NCBI GenBank assembly: GCA_903919925.1
Contig: CAIXKO010000536.1
Span: forward strand, 1-36,914
Source of the DNA: an uncultured Bacteroidota bacterium
GTDB lineage: Bacteria > Bacteroidota > Bacteroidia > Bacteroidales > UBA12481
Length of the DNA: 36,914 nucleotides
Direction: 5' to 3'
The notes below the pieces were generated by a model. The model was given only the letters and a program-made list of their open reading frames with translations, made no database searches and was not told the origin of the DNA. Each line of letters begins with the position of its first letter. Within the stretch, counting starts at the first letter, position 1. Of this stretch, positions 9,101 through 16,154 are shown in pieces. A program made the translations under genes and the position numbers.

Positions 9101-9615
9101 GAAAAGTGATCGGGAATAGCACTCCCAGATATTCATTTGGATTAATTTTAGGTTGCAACTGGAAAGGGTTTGACTTTAGTATGTTTTGGCAAGGTATCAT
9201 GAAAAGGGATATTTGGTTGGGCGACATACCTTTCTTTGGCATTACCGGGAGTTGGACACAACAGGTATATGAGACGACAACCGATTATTGGAGCCCGGAA
9301 AATACAGATGCATATTTTGCACGGCCATATGCCACTGGTGAAATAACTAAAAACCAACGGCCTCAAACAAGGTTCCTGCAAAGTGCAGCGTATACGCGTT
9401 TGAAAAATATTCAATTGGGTTATACTCTTCCGGACCATATCCTGAAATCATTAAAAATTCAAAAGATCAGGGTATATCTGAACGGGGAAAATCTTCTGAC
9501 CTTCTCGCCGATAGATGAAAATTTCGACCCTGAAAGAATAGGCGGCAGCTGGGGTAACGGGAAAACCTATCCTCTTTTCCGGACTGTAACCGCCGGTATA
9601 AATATTGAATTCTAA
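6163..9615 (+). CDS. SusC/RagA-family TonB-linked outer-membrane transporter with STN signalling domain
   Basis: The 1150-residue product begins with a signal peptide ending near residue 44 (NPTYSQ). Domains in order: an STN (secretin/TonB short N-terminal) domain at about 46-118; a carboxypeptidase-regulatory-like domain at about 140-210 (ITGTVKDQNGAALPGVNV); a plug starting near GVVVVGYGVQKKANLTGAV with LVLIDGVQG and IESISVLKDAASAAIYG; then a long beta-barrel ending in an aromatic residue (TAGINIEF). It imports oligosaccharides across the outer membrane using TonB energy, with the SusD lipoprotein downstream as lid. The STN domain suggests it also senses substrate and signals to the FecR encoded just upstream. 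The 139-bp gap after fecR shows no clear promoter. Substrate cannot be read from the sequence. Confidence 0.97.
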   Translation: MKKNFDLWVHSHPALKKLIMELKIAFLLISISVSTLLANPTYSQTAKVSLDMGKKSVEQVMDEIERQSEFYFIFNQKQVDVGRIVSIQSENQLITAILPELFNGTNVNYVVLDRKILLTTDPLENRLISLATEDEPQLKRITGTVKDQNGAALPGVNVYISGTSQGTATDMAGKYSIEVPDGAKSLMFSFVGMESKEVAIGALTVINVIMTETAIGMDGVVVVGYGVQKKANLTGAVGQVTSKVLENRYMQNAGQGLQGTVGNLNIITNPGDPGKIGQGASYQIRGQGSISGGAPLVLIDGVQGDLNQLNPSDIESISVLKDAASAAIYGARATYGVMLVTTKKGSVRKTTVSVNSSVSSSSITKFPNVVNSPKYAEVMNAASKNAGIADYFPPEQLARIQQYFNNPGSIPTTIPDPTDPSKWSYASGNDNINYQRIYYKDQMFSNKNDVAVSGGTGATDYRFSLGYLNQDGVYAFGQDVFKRYNILGNVNTQLTKWMKFKFQTMYNKGVTDEPYEYAGNMGNYFHTAFTRQPQWALYDPNGHPMWTSQIQYFEGARRVTKNDEMKIVGEVIIEPVTGWKINSRYSWDKQIEDGVGHEAKLYAYTVQNTPYSIFPNNSVTKSNSTKDYNSFEVFSSYDKEFGGHSITLLAGGQIENYYANSIGGYVPNLVTDDIPSLNTGTGKKNTWDAIDEWMNMGYFGRVNYNYMGKYLIEANIRYDGTSKFPDGKRWGLFPSVSAGWNIAKENFFKVEKIDNLKIRASYGSLGNQQVGNYLFFSKVPIYSNLGWILSGDRPYYIGAPGLVSNNLTWETANTLDFGMDLSAFKNRLDFSFDWYSRQTLDMIGPANALPSVLGVSVPRTNNADMVTKGFEASIGWKDRASDDFQYSISFNLSDYVSKITRYNNPNKLLSTYYEGMTLGEIWGYETVGIIQTDEQLANMADQKKFINSNPWKKGDIEYKDLNGDKVISPGKSTLDDPGDRKVIGNSTPRYSFGLILGCNWKGFDFSMFWQGIMKRDIWLGDIPFFGITGSWTQQVYETTTDYWSPENTDAYFARPYATGEITKNQRPQTRFLQSAAYTRLKNIQLGYTLPDHILKSLKIQKIRVYLNGENLLTFSPIDENFDPERIGGSWGNGKTYPLFRTVTAGINIEF

Positions 9616-9641
9616 TAATAACCTAATAAATAGTATTTATT

Positions 9642-11405
9642 ATGAAAAATAGAATATTAATGATTAGCATAATAGCTATATCGTTAGTTATGGTATCCTG
9701 CGAAAAAAGTCTGGATATTCAGCCGAAAGATAGCATAACAGATAAAGGATTGACCTATACCGCCACCGAGATGGAAATGTACAGTAACCAGTTTTATACG
9801 AGGTTACCTGGTTCCCTGTCATGGTGGGCATGGGCATCCGATGGAGGTTCAGACAACGGTGTGTCAGCTGTTTATGGATATTGGGATGCATTGCCTGCAG
9901 GCACCCAAACAATTCCCTCATCAGGAGGTGGCTGGGATTTTACCGGTGTAAGAAGCGTAAACTTTTTCCTTGCGAATTATAAAAAATCCAATGAAGCAAC
10001 GGACATACAAAACAAGTATGCCGGCGAAGTGTACTTTTGGAAAGCATGGATTTATGCCGACCTGATGCGAAGATTCGGAGATCTGCCTTGGCTTACTGCA
10101 CCTTTGGATGTGGACTCTCCGGAATTGTATGATGGACGGATCTCACGTTCAATAATTGCGGATTCAATTCTTGCCGTTCTGGATAAGGCTATAGCCATGC
10201 TTCCTGCGAAAGCGCAGACTGCACCGGGTCGCATACACAAGGATGTGGCTTTGCTTTTCAAGGCAAGGATAGCATTATATGAAGGCACTTGGGAAAAGTA
10301 TCATGCCAGTGATGCATTTAAAGGAGACGGAAGAGATGTTAATCGTTTTTTTACTCAGGCAAAGGATGCTGCTGAAGCTGTTATGAACGGAAGATACAGG
10401 TTATATAAAGAATATGCAGATCCTGCATTGCCTGAGGGCTTTAGCTATTGGCGCTTATTCTCGGCTCCCAGCACTGAAACAAGAAACAATCCTGAAGTTA
10501 TACTGGCCAGGGAATTCAATTATGCACTGAACCTGATTTACTGGGGACAGCAGATCATTACTTCCGGTGGACCTGACGGACAAGGCGTCTCAAAGTCACT
10601 GGTTGATGCCTATCTGTGCAAAGATGGTTTGCCGACATCCGTAAGCCCATTGTATAAAGGAGATGACTCTTTGTTAGCCGTTGTAGCAGACCGCGATCCC
10701 CGACTTAAAATGACGGTGTTGACACCCGGAGTTCCAATCAAGATCTATAAGGGTGTAACGAATTATTTTAAATTGCCACTGTTGACACTGGTACCCTGGC
10801 CTAATACAACAGGTTACCAGATCTATAAGTGGCTGAGCCCGTTTATTGCCACTGAAGATGAAGGCGGCAACAGCACCAGCAACGGAGTTCCGATTTTCAG
10901 GTATGCAGAGGCATTGCTAATAGCAGCAGAGGCTCACGCTGAATTGGGAACCTGCACGCAACAGGTACTGGACAAGACAATTAATGAATTACGCGGCCGG
11001 GCCGGTGTTGCACCACTTTCTGTCGGAGTTGGTTTTACTGATCCCAAGTGGGAATTCCCGCAGGTCTCTCCGCTTCTGAATGAAATCCGCAGGGAAAGAC
11101 GAGTCGAGCTGGCTTATGAAGGTTTCCGTACGGACGACTTATACCGATGGGCTGCCACACATTTGCTCCAGGCCCCGAAACTGGGTTCGAAAATCGAACA
11201 ATGGAGAGGCAAACCCTTCTCCCCGGCATATAATGTTGATGAGGTATCTAAAACTATGAAAAATGCTGCCGGCTATCTCTCTCCCTATTTTGCATTCTAT
11301 GGAGAGGGCGTTTTAAAGTTCAATCCAGCTAGAGATTATTTGTATCCATTGCCAACAGATCAAATGGTCCTTAATACAAACTTAAAGCAGAATCCTGGAT
11401 ATTAA
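9642..11405 (+). CDS. SusD/RagB-family outer-membrane glycan-binding lipoprotein
   Basis: The 587-residue product starts with a lipoprotein signal (lipobox VSC, Cys20). SusD signatures are visible: the TPR-like helix region with FWKAWIYADLMRRFGDLPWL at about 130-150, FRYAEALLIAAEAHAELG, and the C-terminal IRRERRVELAYEGFRTDDLYRWA. It ends in a typical LKQNPGY. It sits on the outer face of the outer membrane, where it forms the lid on SusC and captures glycans. The start lies 26 bp after susC, so the pair is co-transcribed. A strong terminator follows within 21 bp of the stop. Confidence 0.96.
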   Translation: MKNRILMISIIAISLVMVSCEKSLDIQPKDSITDKGLTYTATEMEMYSNQFYTRLPGSLSWWAWASDGGSDNGVSAVYGYWDALPAGTQTIPSSGGGWDFTGVRSVNFFLANYKKSNEATDIQNKYAGEVYFWKAWIYADLMRRFGDLPWLTAPLDVDSPELYDGRISRSIIADSILAVLDKAIAMLPAKAQTAPGRIHKDVALLFKARIALYEGTWEKYHASDAFKGDGRDVNRFFTQAKDAAEAVMNGRYRLYKEYADPALPEGFSYWRLFSAPSTETRNNPEVILAREFNYALNLIYWGQQIITSGGPDGQGVSKSLVDAYLCKDGLPTSVSPLYKGDDSLLAVVADRDPRLKMTVLTPGVPIKIYKGVTNYFKLPLLTLVPWPNTTGYQIYKWLSPFIATEDEGGNSTSNGVPIFRYAEALLIAAEAHAELGTCTQQVLDKTINELRGRAGVAPLSVGVGFTDPKWEFPQVSPLLNEIRRERRVELAYEGFRTDDLYRWAATHLLQAPKLGSKIEQWRGKPFSPAYNVDEVSKTMKNAAGYLSPYFAFYGEGVLKFNPARDYLYPLPTDQMVLNTNLKQNPGY

Positions 11406-11425
11406 TATCTGGTCTTAGAATGATG

Positions 11426-11467
11426 AAACTGCTGTCTGCAATTAATCAGCAGACAGCAGTTTTATTT
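11426..11467 (+). terminator. Intrinsic terminator after susD
   Basis: Bases 11426-11439 (AAACTGCTGTCTGC) and 11449-11462 form a perfect 14-bp inverted repeat with a 9-base loop (AATTAATCA). The T-rich tail TTTATTTT follows. It ends, or strongly reduces, transcription between susCD and the downstream enzyme genes, giving a way to make more importer than enzymes. Confidence 0.88.
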
Positions 11468-11685
11468 TAATTGCGAATAATCCAATTTATTATACTCTTG
11501 TCCTGAAATGGTTTGGGGCAAGTGTGTTTACTGAATTTCATATACGATAATTCATGATTGTCGGTGACGATTCCGGTCGGAACAGAATACCCTGAATGGG
11601 TCACCATGACGAATCCAACACAATCCGGGCTAAAAATTCGCTTGTCAGCCCAATATTTTTCATTATCCATAGGAGGGAAATTCAA
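11468..11685. other. Intergenic region before paralog A
   Basis: About 220 bp remain between the susD terminator and the first enzyme gene. There is no convincing + strand ORF of its own. TATTTTTC at 11654-11661 is one base off the TAnnTTTG -7 box, but no properly spaced -33 box is seen. A minus-strand ORF (11467-11670, start MDNEKYW) is open, and its translation does not look entirely random, but it has no recognised family and no clear start signal, so it is not called as a gene. AGGAGGG at 11671-11677 is an unusually strong ribosome-binding site for this phylum. Confidence 0.4.
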
Positions 11686-13920
11686 ATGCATATAAAACGA
11701 TTTTCATTAATAATCCTGACCATTATTATCAGCGTTTTTCTACATGCGTGTTCTTCAAGTGACAGTCTCATACTTAGCTGCAAATCTGATAACGACTTAT
11801 TTGCCGTCTTACAGGAGAATAAAATTGCCAATCAAAGATTTGATACTCCTCAGGAAGCAGTCAGCAAAGCACCTGAAGGTTCGGGAGTTATGATATTGGC
11901 TGATGAATATCCTTCCACACCTACACAATTGGATCAATCCCTGTTTGATGAAGCCGCAAGGAAAAACTTGCGGCTTTATGTTGAATTTCCTTCCTATTTG
12001 CCGAATTTATCAATAGGAGAATCCAGGGGAACGCATTGGGAAAGGGCTGTAATTTCGTCAGATGCGTTTGGTCCGGAATTGCAAAAATTTAGAATATTGG
12101 CGATCCACGATTGTCGATATGTTACAATGAAAGCTGATAATCCTGATATTGTGATAGCTCGTGTAGCGGGTTTTGATAATGCTGTTTATGGATTACCAAT
12201 GGAAACCGCACCGATCTTGACGAAAATTTCTGAAGGCAAAGAAAATGGGGAATTATTGGTGTCAACAACTAAGCTGAGTCAGTTTATGACAGCTCGCTAC
12301 TCCCCCACAGATGCCTGGAAGTCAATATGGAAGCATATTTTTACGTGGTTGCAGCCCGGCAGAAAAGCACCTGAATTAATATGGACAGCCCATGTACGTC
12401 CAAGTTATGATGCAGAGGAGAGCTTGCCTGAAGATGTTGAGCGGACAGCACTCATACGGGGAATCGATTGGTTTTTTAATTCCAATATGATTCTTCATTC
12501 AAATATGCTGGAACAATACAATAAACCCGCAAATGATGCGAAACCTTCCAGCTCCAATCCCGATCTGACCCAGGATTGGCCTTATGGGCACAGGATTAAT
12601 AAGATGATTAAAGATCCCGGAACCGGAGATGGCACATTGGGAATCATGGAAGGATATGATGCAAAAATATTTTTTGATGGTTCACAATTGGTACGCTGGT
12701 GGAATCGTGGTGATTGTAACGGGGAAATTGCCGGAGCTATGGGGATTGCCGGTATGGGTTTAAAAAATGATAAATATTTACAAACCGCCTCCAATATCGG
12801 AGACTGGCTTTTTTTCCGTTCCATGATGTCGCTGGGTGACCGGGCAAATCCCGACAATCCTGCTTATGGTTTATTTGGCTGGAATGATGCTGCGCAATAT
12901 GTAGGACCTGGTTCAGGTGATGGTTTTGGTGTATACTATGGTGATGATAATGCAAGGGTGGCTCTGGGCATGATGCTTGCTTCAGTTGCACAAAAAACCG
13001 ACCGTTATGACAAGCGATTGCTAAATCTTATTCTGGGCAATTTGCGCATAAGCGGAATCAACGGATTTCTACCTGATCGGATTGACCAGCGTCCTTTAAT
13101 GAAAAAAGGTTGGGAACAATTATTTGCCAATAATAATACTTCGTATTCACCACATTACCAGGCGAATATGTGGGCTTGCTTTCTTTGGGCATATCAACAA
13201 ACGGGATTTGAATTGTTTCTGGAACGTGCAAAAACGGCCATTCGCCTGACCATGGAAGCCTATCCTGATAAATGGGTGTGGACGAACGGGATTCAACAGG
13301 AAAGAGCCAAGATGCTGCTGCCTTTAGCTTGGCTGGTGCGTATTGAAGATACCGCTGAACATCGCGGATGGCTGGAACAGATGGCAGGGGATTTATTGTC
13401 TAAACAAGATATTACAGGCGCTATCCGCGAGGAGATTGGTGAAGCTGGCAAAGGAGGTTGCCCACCGCCAGCTACCAACGAAGCATACGGTTCAGCCGAA
13501 ACTCCATTAATACAGGAAAACGGTGACTGCGCCACTGATCTTCTTTATACTGTGGGATTCGCATTTATCGGTCTGCACGAAGCGGCAGCAGCTACCGGGA
13601 ACCCATTCTATCGCACCGCGGAGGACAAGTTGGCAAAATTTCTCTGCCGGATACAAATTCGCAGTGAAAAACACACCGAATTGGATGGCGGCTGGTTCCG
13701 TGCCTTTGACTTTAAACGTTGGGAATATTGGGCATCCAATGCCGATGCAGGTTGGGGAGCCTGGTCTATTGAGAGCGGCTGGTCACAAAGTTGGATAACA
13801 GCGGTACTAGCCCTGCGACAATTAAATACCTCCTTCTGGGATATTACACGCGACAGCAGGATAGAAGCGCATTTCATGACCTTGCGCGAAGAAATGTTTC
13901 CTGATAATTTGCTAAAATGA
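11686..13920 (+). CDS. Paralog A of a five-copy unknown family: lipoprotein, alpha/beta domain + six-hairpin-like domain
   Basis: ATG at 11686 is chosen over an upstream in-frame start at 11596 because it has AGGAGGG 8 bases upstream and gives a clean lipoprotein signal (LHAC, Cys22); the product is 744 residues. Residues about 28-225 form an alpha/beta domain with SCKSDNDLF (31-39), ILADEYP (70-76), YVEFP (98-102), HDC (141-143), GFDNAVYGLP (162-171) and TTKLSQF (194-200). Residues about 250-730 look like an (alpha/alpha)6 toroid with RGDCNGE (341-347), GDDNAR (419-424), LLPLAWL (544-550), HEA (631-633), ELDGGWFRAFD (665-675) and IESGWSQSW (695-703). The toroid-like fold, lipid anchor and PUL location suggest a surface or periplasmic carbohydrate-active enzyme (glycosidase or lyase). 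I do not recognise the family, and no activity can be asserted. Confidence 0.85.
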   Translation: MHIKRFSLIILTIIISVFLHACSSSDSLILSCKSDNDLFAVLQENKIANQRFDTPQEAVSKAPEGSGVMILADEYPSTPTQLDQSLFDEAARKNLRLYVEFPSYLPNLSIGESRGTHWERAVISSDAFGPELQKFRILAIHDCRYVTMKADNPDIVIARVAGFDNAVYGLPMETAPILTKISEGKENGELLVSTTKLSQFMTARYSPTDAWKSIWKHIFTWLQPGRKAPELIWTAHVRPSYDAEESLPEDVERTALIRGIDWFFNSNMILHSNMLEQYNKPANDAKPSSSNPDLTQDWPYGHRINKMIKDPGTGDGTLGIMEGYDAKIFFDGSQLVRWWNRGDCNGEIAGAMGIAGMGLKNDKYLQTASNIGDWLFFRSMMSLGDRANPDNPAYGLFGWNDAAQYVGPGSGDGFGVYYGDDNARVALGMMLASVAQKTDRYDKRLLNLILGNLRISGINGFLPDRIDQRPLMKKGWEQLFANNNTSYSPHYQANMWACFLWAYQQTGFELFLERAKTAIRLTMEAYPDKWVWTNGIQQERAKMLLPLAWLVRIEDTAEHRGWLEQMAGDLLSKQDITGAIREEIGEAGKGGCPPPATNEAYGSAETPLIQENGDCATDLLYTVGFAFIGLHEAAAATGNPFYRTAEDKLAKFLCRIQIRSEKHTELDGGWFRAFDFKRWEYWASNADAGWGAWSIESGWSQSWITAVLALRQLNTSFWDITRDSRIEAHFMTLREEMFPDNLLK

Positions 13921-16154
13921 AAACACGACAAATCTCACTGCTGAAAATATCAGAATACTTTTTTTTAGTGCTTTTACTGGTTTCTTTTCTATCATGTACC
14001 AATACCAAACAGAACAACATCAGCCTGAGTTGTAAAGAGGACAATGACCTGTATCTCACATTACTTGAAAATAAAATCAGCTGTTCAAGGTTTAATACGC
14101 CCGAAGAAGCTATTAAAAGTGCTTCTGACGGTGGAGGAGTAATGATATTGGCGGATGGTTATCCCGGGATAACCACACAGATGGATGACGCGCTGTTTAA
14201 AAAAGCACGTGATAAAAAACTCAGGCTATATGTCGAATATCCATCCTATTTGCCAGGTATAAATGTTGGAGAACCCACGGGAACGCATTGGGAGCGTGCT
14301 GTGATTGCTTCCGGGGCATTTACTCCAAAATTGCAGAAACTTCGCATTCTGGCCATTCATGATTGTCGTTATGTGCCTGTCAATATTGAGAATCCTGATA
14401 TAGTAATTGCGCGGGTGGCTGGATTCGATAACGCCGTTTATGGCTTGCCAAAGGAAACTTTCCCTATCCTGGGCGAAATTCCTCAGTCTGAGAATAGCGG
14501 AAGCCTAATGGTATCCACTACCAAACTGAGTCAGTTCATCACCGGGCGTTACGCTCCGGCTGGTGCCTGGCCAGCGGTATGGAAGTACGTTCTCACATGG
14601 CTTCAACAGGACAGGAAAATTGAGGACCTAAAATGGACACCTGATGTGCGTCCAAGTTTTAGCGCTAATGAAGCTTTGCCGGCTGATGCAGAGAACAAGA
14701 CCCTGGAACGTGGAATAAGATGGTATTTCAATTCCGGGATGATAGTGAGTGATCAGTTATCGGCAAAATACAATCTGCCGTCAAACGGACCCGAACCTGC
14801 ATCAGCAAATCCTGATACGACAAAAGATTGGCCGTTTGGTCATCGGATTGGACTGAAACCTGATCCAAATACCCCGGTCGGTGATGGGAAATTGGGGGTA
14901 ATGGAGGGCTTCGATGCGAAAATATTTTCATCCGGCGACCAACCGGTCAGGTGGTGGAGGAGGAATGATTGCAACGGGGAAGCAGCCGGTGCGATTTCCC
15001 TGGCTGGCCTCGCTTTGGGAAATCCTGATTATGTGAAAATTGGCGGCAACATCGGTGATTGGCTCTATTTCACTTCGCCGATGTCGCTGGGTGACCGATC
15101 AAATCCGGATCATCCGGCTTATGGCCTGGTTGGGTGGAATGATGTGCCTGAATACACAGGTCAAAAATCAATGAACGGTTATGAGGTTTATTATGATGAT
15201 GATAATGCCAGAACCGGTTTGGGTATCATCTTATCAGCCGCGATTCAGAAAACAGACCGGTATGATGTGAGATTGTCTCAGAATCTGCTGGGGTTAATGA
15301 GAATTACGGGCAAACAGGGTTTTTTGCCTGACCGGATCAACCAACCCTCTTTGGTTCAAAAAGGATGGAAAAGCTATTTTAATGATACGGTTACAAATTA
15401 TTCCCCCGGGATGCAATCTTATGTATGGGCTTATTACCTGTGGGCATACAATCAAACCGGATATGATTTGTTTTTGAAACGAACAAAGAATGCAATAACG
15501 GAAACGATGAGAACATTTCCTTCCCATGATATTTGGAATAAGAGTAATCGATCAAGAATGCTGCTGCCACTGGCCTGGTTAATCAAAATAGAAGATACGC
15601 CCGAACATCGTAAGTGGCTGCGCGACATGGCAGAAAGTCTGTATCAGGAACCCAACGGTGCCATTAGCGATGAAATGAGAAGCGGAGCATGGGCATCACC
15701 GCCAAAGTCGAACGAGGAATATGGGACCAATGAGGCAGTTCTGTTGCAAACCAGGGATGATTTAGTGGGGGATATTTTATATACGATGAATTTCGCCTTT
15801 GTGGGATTGCACGAAGCGGCAATGGTAACGGGAGAAAGTTACTATAAAGAGTTGGAAGATAAATTGGCAGGGTTTTTATGCCGGATACAAATCAGCAGCG
15901 AAAAGCACCCCGAATTGGATGGTGGTTGGTTTAGGGCATTTGACCTGAAGAATTGGGAATATTGGGCTTCAAACACTGATGCAGGTTGGGGAGCCTGGTG
16001 TATTGAGAGTGGCTGGTCGCAAAGTTGGATTACAATCGTATTTGCCCTGCGGAAAATCAATAGTTCCCTCTGGGGTTGTACCCTGGATAGCAAGATTAAG
16101 GAACCATTCGATCCTATACGCCGACAAATGATACCTGATGATTCTCTGAAATGA
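13917..16154 (+). CDS. Paralog B of the five-copy unknown family: exported lipoprotein
   Basis: The 745-residue product starts inside the stop of paralog A (ATGA overlap at 13917-13920), so the two are probably translationally coupled. It has a lipoprotein signal (FLSC, Cys27) and the same two regions as A: SCKEDNDLY, ILADGYP, YVEYP, HDCRYVPV and TTKLSQF in the N-terminal domain; RNDCNGE, DDDNAR, LLPLAWL, HEA, ELDGGWFRAFD and IESGWSQSW in the helical domain. Together with C it is among the copies closest to A. It differs in the 'YG..E' loop (EEYGTNEAVLLQTRDD instead of AYGSAETPLIQENGD), where the other copies keep a Gly/Asp pair. That could mean a shifted substrate preference. Function otherwise as unknown as for A. 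Confidence 0.85.
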   Translation: MKTRQISLLKISEYFFLVLLLVSFLSCTNTKQNNISLSCKEDNDLYLTLLENKISCSRFNTPEEAIKSASDGGGVMILADGYPGITTQMDDALFKKARDKKLRLYVEYPSYLPGINVGEPTGTHWERAVIASGAFTPKLQKLRILAIHDCRYVPVNIENPDIVIARVAGFDNAVYGLPKETFPILGEIPQSENSGSLMVSTTKLSQFITGRYAPAGAWPAVWKYVLTWLQQDRKIEDLKWTPDVRPSFSANEALPADAENKTLERGIRWYFNSGMIVSDQLSAKYNLPSNGPEPASANPDTTKDWPFGHRIGLKPDPNTPVGDGKLGVMEGFDAKIFSSGDQPVRWWRRNDCNGEAAGAISLAGLALGNPDYVKIGGNIGDWLYFTSPMSLGDRSNPDHPAYGLVGWNDVPEYTGQKSMNGYEVYYDDDNARTGLGIILSAAIQKTDRYDVRLSQNLLGLMRITGKQGFLPDRINQPSLVQKGWKSYFNDTVTNYSPGMQSYVWAYYLWAYNQTGYDLFLKRTKNAITETMRTFPSHDIWNKSNRSRMLLPLAWLIKIEDTPEHRKWLRDMAESLYQEPNGAISDEMRSGAWASPPKSNEEYGTNEAVLLQTRDDLVGDILYTMNFAFVGLHEAAMVTGESYYKELEDKLAGFLCRIQISSEKHPELDGGWFRAFDLKNWEYWASNTDAGWGAWCIESGWSQSWITIVFALRKINSSLWGCTLDSKIKEPFDPIRRQMIPDDSLK

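Noticed and set aside
11596-11685. Longer start for paralog A at 11596
   Set aside because: The extra 30 residues are polar and would place the lipoprotein signal internally; the ATG at 11686 has AGGAGGG upstream and opens directly on the signal peptide.
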